The position numbers and the translations under genes were made by a program. The notes beneath the pieces were generated by a model, which was not told the origin of the DNA, ran no database searches, and saw nothing but the letters and a program-made list of their open reading frames with translations. Below, piece by piece: positions 33,053 through 41,690 of a DNA stretch of 64,000 nt (positions are counted from its first letter, which is position 1; the number at the start of each line of letters is the position of its first letter). This DNA is from Marinobacter changyiensis. GTDB lineage: Bacteria; Pseudomonadota; Gammaproteobacteria; Pseudomonadales; Oleiphilaceae. The stretch lies in assembly GCF_009193265.1 (NCBI RefSeq), contig NZ_VZZZ01000008.1:1-64000 (forward strand), written 5' to 3'.

Positions 33053-34092
33053 CGTCAGTGCCCGGGGAAGGGCCGGAGGCGTCCGGGGACGATAGCCCGG
33101 AGTGCCCCGTGACCTTGCGGCCGTCCGGCCTGGTTTTCATTGCCAGAGCGGACGAAGACCTGCTGTCTGCCGCCGCCCGTTCCGGCATCGCGGTGCCATC
33201 CGCTTGCCGCAACGGGGTTTGTGAACTGTGTGAGGCAACCCTGTTGGTGGGGCCGGCTTTGAATACCCGTAGCCAACAGACTGTATCTGAGACCGGGCGT
33301 CTGGTGCTTTGCCGCACCTTGGCGCTTGGCCCCCTGGAATTGGAGATTGGAAGCGTTATGGCAGCTGGAGAGAATACCGCCCGGAAGTTTCAAGCGAACG
33401 TCGTGGATGTCCGTCCCATCAGTCATGATGTGTTCCGGGTTGAGTTGCAGCTCCCCCGTCGTCGGGAGTTGTCGTTCCATGCCGGTCAGTATTTGTCGAT
33501 TATCCTGCCGGACACAGATCCCTGCTATTTTTCGGTCGCCAGCAGCCCGCTGGAGCAGAACCTGGAGTTGCATATTCAAGCGTCGCCGGACTGGGTGTCA
33601 GCCCAGAAGGTGATCGATGCCATCAAGTCCGGATCATCGATCACTCTGGATATGCCTCACGGCGGTGCGTGTCTCGCGGCAGCTCCCGTCAAACCCTTGG
33701 TGATGGTGGCGGCGGGCACGGGGTTTGCCCAGATGAAAAGTATGGTGGACTACCTGCAAACCACAGATTACAGGCAGCCAGTAAAGTTGTTTTGGGGCGT
33801 GCGACGTCATGAGGATATGTATCTGCGTTCGTTAGCGCAGCAGTGGCATGAGCAATGGCCGCCGTTCACTTTTTTGCCAGTGGTCGGGGATAATGAGGAC
33901 AACGACTGGAGTGGTCACCATGACCAACTGGTGCGGGCGGTGCTGGCGACAGGACAGGATTGGAGCCACGTCCAGGTGATGGCCAGCGGATCACCGGTGA
34001 TGGTTTATACCCTCATGGATGCCTTGCTGGCGGCCGGCTTGCCGGAGGATGCCTTTTTCTCTGATGTGCTGGAGTACGCGCCCCGGAAATAA
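33049..34092 (+). CDS. Ferredoxin-flavin reductase fusion (Fre-like)
   Basis: The protein has 347 residues. An N-terminal plant-type [2Fe-2S] domain carries CRNGVCELC and a later VLCRTL cysteine (about 50-90). A ferredoxin-NADP+ reductase module follows (about 105-345): FHAGQYLSI, YFSVASSP (flavin), VMVAAGTGFAQMKSM (nucleotide) and a C-terminal FFSDVLEYA. E. coli has the flavin reductase Fre next to ubiD; here the same slot holds a version with an added ferredoxin domain. It may supply reduced FMN for cofactor synthesis (inference). The likely start is TTG at 33049, overlapping the ubiD stop; GTG at 33058 is an alternative. Confidence 0.88.
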   Translation: MTSVPGEGPEASGDDSPECPVTLRPSGLVFIARADEDLLSAAARSGIAVPSACRNGVCELCEATLLVGPALNTRSQQTVSETGRLVLCRTLALGPLELEIGSVMAAGENTARKFQANVVDVRPISHDVFRVELQLPRRRELSFHAGQYLSIILPDTDPCYFSVASSPLEQNLELHIQASPDWVSAQKVIDAIKSGSSITLDMPHGGACLAAAPVKPLVMVAAGTGFAQMKSMVDYLQTTDYRQPVKLFWGVRRHEDMYLRSLAQQWHEQWPPFTFLPVVGDNEDNDWSGHHDQLVRAVLATGQDWSHVQVMASGSPVMVYTLMDALLAAGLPEDAFFSDVLEYAPRK

Positions 34093-34112
34093 GCCCGCCC
34101 CATAGAGCGGGC
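34093..34112. terminator. Weak hairpin between the flavin reductase gene and hemY
   Basis: GCCCGC and GCGGGC pair across an eight-base loop at the 3' ends of two convergent genes. There is no T-run, so terminator function is uncertain. Confidence 0.35.
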
Positions 34113-34142
34113 GCCCTCGCACCGACTGCCATCGCGGGCTGC

Positions 34143-35381
34143 TCAGGCCTTGGGCATTGGCAAGTCCGGCAGCCCGCTGTCTCTGACCAGCCCCTGCATA
34201 AGCAGTTTCATGCTGGTTTCATCTTCTCCCATATGGGCATTCAGCCGACTCAGTTCCGCCATTGTTTCCCGGCTGCGCCTGAGTCGCAGGCTGGTATCGA
34301 AATACTCCCGGGCCTTGCCCCAGAGCTCATTACGGAGACTGAGTCGCCCCAGCGCCAACAACAGCTCAGGATTGTTGGGGCGGTCCTTTAGCCAGCGTTC
34401 AGCGATCAGCAACTGCTCATCGGGCTTCAGACCCTTGAGGCGTCCATAAAGATTGACCAGCTCGTCGCTCCAGTGATTTTTCAATACCTTGCGGAGCAGT
34501 GTCTCTGCCTGGGCTTCATCTCCCAATGCCGCAAGCAGTCGGGCGTATTCGTGGATGCTATGCTCGTCTCGCCTGACAGAACCCGGCAGTTCATCCCACA
34601 GTTTGGTGAGTGGCTCAAGGGAGGCATTGCCGCTCTCGGACTGCCGCCTGCAGTCTTCAGCCGCACGCAAAAGCAGATTCTGCCAGGTCGTACGTTCGAG
34701 CTGGTTAAGCTCTTCTTTGGGAATCAGGTCCCGTTTGCGCAGTTCCGGAAGTAATTTGGACAGCTCCCGCCAGTCTTCCAGCCGGACATAGGTGTTCTTC
34801 AGAAGTTTGAGCACAAAAGGATGGTGGGGTGCCCGCTTTCGCAAGCGAATCAGCGTCGCCAACGCCGGCTCCAGACGGTTACCTGCCAACTGCAGCTGGG
34901 CCTGGGTAATTCCGACGGCCATGTCGGAGCCGGGGGTGCTTTCGAAGGCCTTGCGCAGCAATTCATCAACCGCTTCGTGTTGACCGGACTCAAACGCTGC
35001 CTGGGCCGCCGCAAGATAATTGATCAGGGGGGTGTCGGCCTTGCTGGCGGATGCCTCCAGCAGTTTACGAGCCCGGGGCCAGTTGCCTTCTGCCAGCGCC
35101 AGCAGACCCTGGGTGGTACGGCGCCGCGCGCGCCGCTCGTTGCCGCGGGCGATCCACTTGGACATCACGCCCGCACCCCGCGAGACGCGGCGGATCAAAC
35201 CCACCGTCAGCAAAATTGCGCCCACCAGAATGGTCAGAGCCAGCAGGCCAATCCAGAAGTTGGTTTCCACCAGGTAGTTGCCCAGGCTGATGCGAATATA
35301 GCCCAGGTCGTATTGCAGCCCCATGCTGAGACCGGCCCCAATCAGCAGGGCAATAAGGACTATCAGTAGCAGCCGGATCAT
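34143..35381 (-). CDS. hemY: HemY, membrane-anchored TPR protein
   Basis: The protein has 412 residues. Two N-terminal membrane helices (about 1-20 and 40-64) are followed by a cytoplasmic tetratricopeptide-like domain rich in ALAEGNWPRARKLL / AALGDEAQAETLL patterns. HemY of this type (not the oxidase of Bacillus) is tied to haem synthesis and, with HemX, may organise the enzymes. Its ATG overlaps the hemX stop by four bases. It is the last gene of the algZ-algR-hemCDXY run. Confidence 0.93.
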   Translation of the reverse strand: MIRLLLIVLIALLIGAGLSMGLQYDLGYIRISLGNYLVETNFWIGLLALTILVGAILLTVGLIRRVSRGAGVMSKWIARGNERRARRRTTQGLLALAEGNWPRARKLLEASASKADTPLINYLAAAQAAFESGQHEAVDELLRKAFESTPGSDMAVGITQAQLQLAGNRLEPALATLIRLRKRAPHHPFVLKLLKNTYVRLEDWRELSKLLPELRKRDLIPKEELNQLERTTWQNLLLRAAEDCRRQSESGNASLEPLTKLWDELPGSVRRDEHSIHEYARLLAALGDEAQAETLLRKVLKNHWSDELVNLYGRLKGLKPDEQLLIAERWLKDRPNNPELLLALGRLSLRNELWGKAREYFDTSLRLRRSRETMAELSRLNAHMGEDETSMKLLMQGLVRDSGLPDLPMPKA

Positions 35382-36472
35382 GACGCTTCATCCCGGGCTG
35401 GCGTCTTGCTCTCCGGTTCGCCGGTTCTGCCGGCGATGCGTGCTTTGAGCAGAGCCAGCGACTGGCTGATGTCGGGCAGGTCCGGGTCGATCGCTTTGCC
35501 CTTGAGCTCCTCTAATGAATCTTTCAAACCACTGATGCGATCGTCGCTGCCGTCATACCAGTCGGTCAGCGCGGTTATGGCCTTGCTGAGAGCACGGTCG
35601 TACAGCGTCTGGTTACCCCGAAGTACGGCGAGTTCGGCTTCTTCCAGCATCAGTTGCATGTTCAGTCGGGCATAGGCGCTCTGGTCTGGGGACAGCAGTG
35701 GTTTGATCGTTTCATCCATCCGTCGGACCACAATGACGTCGTTCAGGGTGTCCCGGGTTTGCTGCCACGCTCGCTGTAAAGGGTTGCCGGTGGCCTCTTC
35801 CTGAACGTCGTCGTCACTGGCCGGCGCGAGAGGAGTATTGCCTGCCAGAGCACTGTCGGTGAGTTCGTGAACACTGGAAATAGCGGCTTCGAGCTGCAGG
35901 TAAAGACCTGTACGATCAACCCCAGTGATGCCACGAAGCGCCAGAATTTCTTTCGCGAGTTGCTCCCTGACCGGGTAAACCCCGACATCGTCTGTTTCGG
36001 TGAGAACTTCATCGGCTGAGCGCAGAGCCGCGAGGGCACCTTTGAAATCTTTTTCGATCAGCAGCCGCTGGTTGGCAACACGCAGCAGATACTCGGCCTC
36101 GGCCAGTAACCAGTCAGTGCGGGTGCGGTTGCCCGCTTCCAGCATCTCCCGCGCGTTGTGGTCAATCTGGCGTTGCTGGGTGGCGAGCTGTTCCCGCTGG
36201 GATTCGAGTACCTCCTCCATGGCCTGGATCCGCTGCGCCTGCTGGCCATCGGTCTGGCTGTAGAGGCGCTCCAGTCGCTCGGTATTGTTATCCACTGAGG
36301 CAACGCTTTCTTGCAGCGCCTGCTGGGTTTGCCATTGTTGCCAGCTCCAGAGTGCCAGCACCAGGGTGAGGATCAGAGCTACCGCTACTGTCAGCCAGAG
36401 GGGCCAGAGGCGGGGGCGCGCAGGCCAGGATTTTTCTACCGTGGCGGGCAGTTGAGCTTTTGAGTCAGTCAC
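35378..36472 (-). CDS. hemX: HemX, putative uroporphyrinogen-III C-methyltransferase-like membrane protein
   Basis: The protein has 364 residues with one N-terminal membrane helix (about 23-45, LWPLWLTVAVALILTLVLALW), a coiled coil (about 50-105) and a helical HemX domain with AEYLLRVANQRLLIEKDFKGA (about 125-145). Despite its common annotation, no S-adenosylmethionine-binding motif is present; a methyltransferase role is unlikely. The start is a GTG with AAGGA five bases upstream, 23 bases after hemD. Confidence 0.92.
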   Translation of the reverse strand: MTDSKAQLPATVEKSWPARPRLWPLWLTVAVALILTLVLALWSWQQWQTQQALQESVASVDNNTERLERLYSQTDGQQAQRIQAMEEVLESQREQLATQQRQIDHNAREMLEAGNRTRTDWLLAEAEYLLRVANQRLLIEKDFKGALAALRSADEVLTETDDVGVYPVREQLAKEILALRGITGVDRTGLYLQLEAAISSVHELTDSALAGNTPLAPASDDDVQEEATGNPLQRAWQQTRDTLNDVIVVRRMDETIKPLLSPDQSAYARLNMQLMLEEAELAVLRGNQTLYDRALSKAITALTDWYDGSDDRISGLKDSLEELKGKAIDPDLPDISQSLALLKARIAGRTGEPESKTPARDEAS

Positions 36473-36495
36473 AGGCGTCCTTACTGGGCTGTTAT

Positions 36496-37299
36496 TTAAT
36501 CTGTTGTGTTCTGGCCGGAATGCGCCAGTTGGTCGGCAATACAGGTCAGAATAGCATTATCATCCAGCGCTGCTGGCAAACCGACCCATCGGAAACCGGC
36601 AGCTCTGGCCTGCTGGGCTATGCGCTCAACGGGCACCACGAGAAGCTGTTGTTGAAGATTATGGTTGGTATTCTGGCTCAGCGCGACGAGATTGTTCAAT
36701 GTTTCCCCCGATAGAGTGATAACCACGTCCGGGCTGAAGGTGCTCAGGGCGTCTTCCAGCTCAGCGTTACTGTAAGCCGGGCACTGACGACGGTAGAGCG
36801 CGAGCTCGGTAACCTCTGCGCCGCGCTGTCTCAGCGTATCGCGGATCAGCTCACGGCCCTGCTCCCCACAGGCGAGGAGAACCTGTTCGCCCGCGGGTGC
36901 TGCCAAGTCGGACAGTTCCAGTAAATGTTCGCTGGTAAAGCCGGTGGTAGAGGTCTGAGGCTCGAGACCGGCGGCTGCCAATGTATCGGCGGTTGCGGCG
37001 CCAACCCCGTACCATTTGATTCCCACTGGTGGCTGTGGCCACCAGGCGTCAATACGTTCCAGCAACAGCCGCGCGGCAAACGGACTGACGGTAATCACGT
37101 GGGCAAACTGATCCAGGTTCTGAATCAGCGTGCGTTGCACCGGTGTTTCGTCCAATATTCGCCTTTCCAGCAGCGGAAATTCCCTGACCCTGGCGCCCGC
37201 TTGCCGCAGGTATTCACTCAGCCGTTGGGATTCCGGCCTCGGCCTGCAAACGAGGATACGCCGTCCCGCGAGGGGCAACTCAGGTTGGAGTGTGACCAT
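36496..37299 (-). CDS. hemD: Uroporphyrinogen-III synthase
   Basis: A 267-residue two-domain enzyme that cyclises hydroxymethylbilane to uroporphyrinogen III. Low sequence conservation is normal, but GRRILVCRPRPESQRLSEYLRQAGARV, ITVSPFAARLLLE, YGVGAATADTLAAAGL and FSPDVVITLSGETLNNL fit. The ATG at 37299 has GGAG five bases upstream and overlaps the hemC end by 20 bases. The frame continues upstream only as hemC antiframe, so the longer start is rejected. Confidence 0.93.
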   Translation of the reverse strand: MVTLQPELPLAGRRILVCRPRPESQRLSEYLRQAGARVREFPLLERRILDETPVQRTLIQNLDQFAHVITVSPFAARLLLERIDAWWPQPPVGIKWYGVGAATADTLAAAGLEPQTSTTGFTSEHLLELSDLAAPAGEQVLLACGEQGRELIRDTLRQRGAEVTELALYRRQCPAYSNAELEDALSTFSPDVVITLSGETLNNLVALSQNTNHNLQQQLLVVPVERIAQQARAAGFRWVGLPAALDDNAILTCIADQLAHSGQNTTD

Positions 37300-38221
37300 A
37301 GATCTCCGCCAAAACCCGGTCTGCACCCAATGCCAGTAACTCTTCGGCCAACTCGCGACCCAGGCGTTCACCTTCGGCGCGAGGCGCACGGCCTTCCACC
37401 CGGAATATTTCTGTGCCGTCGACCGCACCCACCAGGCCCCGTAGCCATAGGATGTCGTTCTCTTCCAGCAAGGCATAGGCTGCGATCGGCACCTGACAGC
37501 CTCCTTCAAGGCGGCGATTCAGGGCTCTTTCAGCCTTTACCCGATCGGAGGAATCGGTGTGATTGAGCGGCGCGAGCATCTCAACCAGCTCGTGGTCGTC
37601 CAGCCTGCATTCGATGCCAAGAGCCCCCTGGCCAACCGCCGGCAGGGAAATAGTGTCAGGCATGCTGTAGCGCACACGGGCATCGAAGCCCAGGCGTTTC
37701 AGGCCGGAACTGGCCAGTACAATGGCGTCGTAATTGCCGGCATCGAGTTTTGCCAGCCGGGTGTTCACATTGCCGCGCAGGGTACGAATCTGCAGGTCAG
37801 GGCGGTAGGCCCGTAGTTGGGATTCCCGGCGCAGGCTGGCGGTGCCGACAACAGCTCCCCGGGGCAGGGCATCGACGTTCTTGAAGTTATTGCTGACAAA
37901 CGCATCAGTCGGATCTTCCCGTTCACAGATCGCCACCAGCCCGAGCCCGTCCGGGAACATCATCGGAACATCTTTCATGGAGTGCACGGCAAGGTCGGCG
38001 CGGCCGTCAAGCATGGCTTCTTCCAGCTCCTTGACGAAGAGACCCTTGCCGCCGATCTTGGCCAGGGGCACGTCAAGAATCTTGTCGCCCTGGGTTTTTA
38101 TACCGAGCAGTTCCACCGTAATGTGGTCGTGCATGCGCTCAAGTTCAGACTTGATGAATTCTGCCTGCCACAAAGCCAGGGCGCTGTTACGGGTTGCGAT
38201 ACGAAGTGTGCGTTTTGCCAT
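37280..38221 (-). CDS. hemC: Porphobilinogen deaminase
   Basis: The protein has 313 residues, identical in length to the E. coli enzyme. IATRNSALALWQAEFI, GKGLFVKELEEAMLDGRADLAVHSMKDVP, GTASLRRESQL and LEGGCQVPIAAYAL are present; the last holds the cysteine that binds the dipyrromethane cofactor. It makes hydroxymethylbilane for hemD. It lies 87 bases after algR on the same strand, as in Pseudomonas. Confidence 0.97.
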   Translation of the reverse strand: MAKRTLRIATRNSALALWQAEFIKSELERMHDHITVELLGIKTQGDKILDVPLAKIGGKGLFVKELEEAMLDGRADLAVHSMKDVPMMFPDGLGLVAICEREDPTDAFVSNNFKNVDALPRGAVVGTASLRRESQLRAYRPDLQIRTLRGNVNTRLAKLDAGNYDAIVLASSGLKRLGFDARVRYSMPDTISLPAVGQGALGIECRLDDHELVEMLAPLNHTDSSDRVKAERALNRRLEGGCQVPIAAYALLEENDILWLRGLVGAVDGTEIFRVEGRAPRAEGERLGRELAEELLALGADRVLAEIYGHTPT

Positions 38222-38308
38222 GATTCAGTGCGTTGCCACGGTTAAAAATGAGTGGCCTTAGCGTACCTTGTGAGGGCGCAAATGTCCCGCCCGGGATAGC
38301 TCCACCAG

Positions 38309-39064
38309 CTAACCCGGTTGGAGATCATTCAGCCATTGCCGCACCGCGGTGGCATGGCGCCGGCTCACACTGAGGGTGACTGGAATATCCCGCAGGGCAA
38401 GCTGGTAATGACCATCGCCAGTGCGTTTGAGACCCTGTATAAAGCGGACGCCAACCAACGTGTGGCGGTGGATTCTGAGCAGCTCCCCGGGGTAGGTGTG
38501 TTCGAGTTCCTTGAGGGTGTGGTCGGTTACGGTTTCGCCCCGGTCATGGTAAATCGTGACGCACTTCTGGTCGGCCTCGCAGAAATGAATGCGGCTGAGT
38601 TCAATCAGCTCCGTGCCACGATGGGTACGGACAGCCAGTTGATTACTGACGGCATCCGGCGCTGACGCCAGCGCCCTGAGCTGAACCCGGTTGATCCGCC
38701 CGGCCCGGGCCAGGGCGTCGCTGAGTGCTTCGCGGCGGACGGGTTTTAACAGGTAAGCCACCGCGTGAACTTCAAAGGCGGCGATGGCGTAGTGATCGTA
38801 CGCGGTACAAAAAATAATCGCCGGAGGATTGTGGACGGTGTTGAGCTGCTCGGCAACGTCCAGGCCATCCATGCCGGGCATGCGGATATCAAGCAATACG
38901 ATGTCCGGTTCCAGGCTGGCAACGGCCTTCAATGTGCTATCGCCATTATTCGCTTCGCCGCAGACTTCATAGCGATCCAGTGCGTCCATGAGCCGGCGGA
39001 TACGTTCGCGGGCAAGCGGTTCGTCATCGGCTATGAGAACCTTCTGACGTGCAGGGTCAATCAT
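38309..39064 (-). CDS. algR: LytTR response regulator AlgR
   Basis: The protein has 251 residues. The receiver domain (about 1-125) has VLIADDE, the phosphoacceptor in VLLDIRMPGMDG, CTAYD and the lysine in LLKPV. The C-terminal LytTR DNA-binding domain (about 145-245) includes FCEADQKCVTIYH, LKELEHTYPGELLRIHRHTLV. In pseudomonads AlgR controls alginate, twitching and virulence genes; its targets here are unknown. The ATG overlaps the algZ stop (ATGA). Confidence 0.95.
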   Translation of the reverse strand: MIDPARQKVLIADDEPLARERIRRLMDALDRYEVCGEANNGDSTLKAVASLEPDIVLLDIRMPGMDGLDVAEQLNTVHNPPAIIFCTAYDHYAIAAFEVHAVAYLLKPVRREALSDALARAGRINRVQLRALASAPDAVSNQLAVRTHRGTELIELSRIHFCEADQKCVTIYHDRGETVTDHTLKELEHTYPGELLRIHRHTLVGVRFIQGLKRTGDGHYQLALRDIPVTLSVSRRHATAVRQWLNDLQPG

Positions 39065-40194
39065 GATTGCGGATCCGAAAAAATTGGTTTCATGGTGCCG
39101 GCCCGCTGCCAGGGCAGACGGACTGTGACTGTGTAGATATCGTTTTGCTGGCTGTTCTTGAGCACCGCAGGTTCGCCGAACAAGGCTCGCAGACGTGCCT
39201 GAATATTGTCCAGTGCCATACGATTGCCTTCGTGATTCTGCTCGCCCGGACCCGGGCGCGGGTTTTGCACCATCAGGTAAACATAGTCGCCTTTTCGGTA
39301 CCCTTCTATGCGTACCGTGCCACCCTCTTGTCGTGGCTGGATACCGTGATAGATAGCATTCTCCACCAGAGGTTGCAGTGTCAGCGGGGGGATTGCCTGC
39401 ATCATCAGGCCATCCTCCACCGCCCAGACGACGTTTAACCGATCGCCCAGGCGCAGGCCTTCAATCATCAGATAACGTCGGCACAGGTCGAGCTCTTCCT
39501 CCAGCGGGATCAGCCGGTCCTGGGTGCGAAGGCTGGCCCGGAACAACTCCGACAGGTCCAGCACGGCGTCTTCGGCCTGCTCCGGCCGGGTAGCGATCAG
39601 GCTGGCAATGGTGTTCATACTGTTAAACAGAAAATGCGGGTGGATTCGGGCCTGCAATGCGGTCAGGCGTGACTGCATTTCGGCCTGGCGCTGCTGTTGC
39701 CACTGGTGTTGCAGGTAAAAATACCTCAGTACCATCAGGGTGATGATCATCGCCAGCAACAGGTTTTTGCCGATTGCCTGCCAGCCGGCGGGTGAAAGCC
39801 CCGGATTCAGCATCTGGTCTGCGAACAGACTGAAGAACAGCACGTCCAGCATCACCAGCAGCGTTATTGCCAGGGTAGCCCGGCTGACTCGAAAGTGTTG
39901 CAGCCAGCGTCGCATCAGGCAGATTAATGCGGTACTGGTCAGCACGGTCCATTGCACGAACAGTGACAGTAAGCCGAAGTAGTTCCAGTCGATCCATTGG
40001 CGCTCAGCCTGCATGACCGCCAGTAACAGAACCATCAGTTCGCTGGTGACCAACAGGGTGAAAACGGCCCTGACGCGACACAGATCCGGCACGAAAAAAT
40101 CTTCCGAGACTGCTGCTGGCGCTCTGGGAGTCCGGTTTCGGTCACCGTTTCTCTTAACAGGATTCTTCATGGGATTTTGCATGAGGTTCTGCAT
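39061..40194 (-). CDS. algZ: Sensor histidine kinase AlgZ (FimS)
   Basis: The protein has 377 residues. Four membrane helices lie at about 45-165, followed by a LytS-type kinase domain: HPHFLFNSMNTIASL carries the phosphorylated histidine, then PLVENAIYHGI (N box) and LDNIQARLRALFG. It should phosphorylate the adjacent AlgR. The start region has three in-frame ATGs at 40194, 40182 and 40170, each 12 bases apart in an imperfect repeat; AGGA about nine bases upstream favours the first. It is divergent from argH. Confidence 0.94.
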   Translation of the reverse strand: MQNLMQNPMKNPVKRNGDRNRTPRAPAAVSEDFFVPDLCRVRAVFTLLVTSELMVLLLAVMQAERQWIDWNYFGLLSLFVQWTVLTSTALICLMRRWLQHFRVSRATLAITLLVMLDVLFFSLFADQMLNPGLSPAGWQAIGKNLLLAMIITLMVLRYFYLQHQWQQQRQAEMQSRLTALQARIHPHFLFNSMNTIASLIATRPEQAEDAVLDLSELFRASLRTQDRLIPLEEELDLCRRYLMIEGLRLGDRLNVVWAVEDGLMMQAIPPLTLQPLVENAIYHGIQPRQEGGTVRIEGYRKGDYVYLMVQNPRPGPGEQNHEGNRMALDNIQARLRALFGEPAVLKNSQQNDIYTVTVRLPWQRAGTMKPIFSDPQS

Positions 40195-40216
40195 GGGGTG
40201 AGAGTCCTTCAGACAG

Positions 40217-40225
40217 TGTTATAAT
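40217..40225 (+). promoter_or_regulatory. Extended -10 promoter of argH
   Basis: TGTTATAAT gives a perfect -10 with the TGn extension, 62 bases before the argH ATG. It has the same form as the candidate upstream of rho. The algZ start lies only 23 bases away in the other direction. Confidence 0.6.
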
Positions 40226-40287
40226 GCTGGCCTCATTTCATTCAGGTCCGTCAGATAATGCCGGGCTGCCAGTAGGAAAGATAGACC

Positions 40288-41685
40288 ATGACTGATCAGA
40301 ACAAGACCTCCGAAAAACCCTGGGGCGGTCGGTTCAGCGAACCGACTGATGCATTTGTGGAACGGTTCACAGCGTCGGTCGGGTTTGATCAGCGGCTCTA
40401 CCACCACGATATTACCGGCTCCATTGCCCATGCCACCATGCTGGCAGCGGTCGGGGTGCTCACCAACGAAGAGAAAACCCAGATTATCGAGGGGCTGGCG
40501 GCAGTAAAAGCGGACATTGAAGCGGGTCGGTTTCAATGGTCGGTGAGCCTGGAAGATGTCCACATGAACATTGAGGCCCGGTTAACCGACCGCATTGGTA
40601 TTACGGGCAAAAAACTCCACACCGGTCGCAGCCGTAATGACCAGGTCGCCACCGACATCCGGCTGTACCTGCGGGATGAGATTGATGTGATCGCTGACGA
40701 ACTGGCCCGCCTTCAGGCTGGTCTGCTGGACCTAGCCGAGCGTGAGGCGGGCACCATTATGCCCGGCTTTACCCACCTACAGACTGCCCAGCCGGTAACT
40801 TTTGGTCACCACCTGCTGGCCTGGTACGAAATGCTGGTGCGCGATGGTGAGCGCCTGCAGGACTGCCGCAAGCGGGTCAACATCATGCCCCTCGGGGCTG
40901 CTGCCCTGGCGGGCACCACCTATCCTATTGACCGGGCCATGACAGCGCGTTTGCTGGGATTTGACCGGGCCAGTGAAAATTCGCTGGATTCCGTCAGTGA
41001 CCGGGATTTTGCCATCGAGTTCTGCAGTTTTGCCGCCCTGTTGATGACCCACCTGTCTCGCTTCAGTGAAGAGCTGGTGCTGTGGACCTCGGCGCAATTT
41101 GATTTTATCGACTTGCCGGACCGGTTCTGCACAGGCTCCTCGATCATGCCCCAGAAGAAAAACCCGGATGTACCGGAGCTGGTGCGGGGCAAGACTGGCC
41201 GGGTCAACGGTCATCTGGTGAGCCTGCTGACGCTGATGAAAGGCCAGCCCCTGGCGTACAACAAGGATAACCAGGAAGACAAGGAACCGTTGTTTGATAC
41301 CGTGGATACGGTCAAGGGTTGCCTGAAGGCCTATGCCGACATGGTGCCTGCTATTCGTGCCAAGACCGAGAACATGCGGATCGCTGCCAAGCGCGGTTTC
41401 TCAACGGCGACAGATCTGGCGGATTATCTGGTCAAGAAGGGTGTGGCGTTCCGGGATGCTCACGAGATTGTCGGCAAGGCGGTGGCGTTCGGGGTGGCCG
41501 AGTCCCGTGACCTTTCCGATATGACGCTGGCGGAACTGACGGGCTTTTCCGATGTGATCGGCGAGGACGTGTTTGATGTTCTCACCCTGGATGGCTCGGT
41601 TCAGGCCCGGAATCATCTTGGCGGAACCGCGCCCCGGCAGGTGCGGGCTGCGGTCGCTCGGGCTCGCAACAACCTGGCGGGTTAG
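40288..41685 (+). CDS. argH: Argininosuccinate lyase
   Basis: The 465-residue enzyme cleaves argininosuccinate to arginine and fumarate. The superfamily signature GSSIMPQKKNPD (about 287-298, catalytic Ser) is intact. KPWGGRFSEPTD, HTGRSRNDQVATDIRLYLR (about 110-128) and PGFTHLQTAQPVTFGHH (catalytic His) also match. AGGAAAG precedes the ATG by about nine bases. cyaA starts five bases after the stop. Confidence 0.97.
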   Translation: MTDQNKTSEKPWGGRFSEPTDAFVERFTASVGFDQRLYHHDITGSIAHATMLAAVGVLTNEEKTQIIEGLAAVKADIEAGRFQWSVSLEDVHMNIEARLTDRIGITGKKLHTGRSRNDQVATDIRLYLRDEIDVIADELARLQAGLLDLAEREAGTIMPGFTHLQTAQPVTFGHHLLAWYEMLVRDGERLQDCRKRVNIMPLGAAALAGTTYPIDRAMTARLLGFDRASENSLDSVSDRDFAIEFCSFAALLMTHLSRFSEELVLWTSAQFDFIDLPDRFCTGSSIMPQKKNPDVPELVRGKTGRVNGHLVSLLTLMKGQPLAYNKDNQEDKEPLFDTVDTVKGCLKAYADMVPAIRAKTENMRIAAKRGFSTATDLADYLVKKGVAFRDAHEIVGKAVAFGVAESRDLSDMTLAELTGFSDVIGEDVFDVLTLDGSVQARNHLGGTAPRQVRAAVARARNNLAG

Positions 41686-41690
41686 TCTCC

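Noticed and set aside
35378..36472. HemX as a uroporphyrinogen methyltransferase
   Set aside because: No SAM-binding motif; the protein is a membrane-anchored coiled-coil.
36496..37509. HemD starting at 37509 with 70 extra residues
   Set aside because: The extension is the hemC coding sequence read in another frame; the ATG at 37299 has a proper ribosome binding site.
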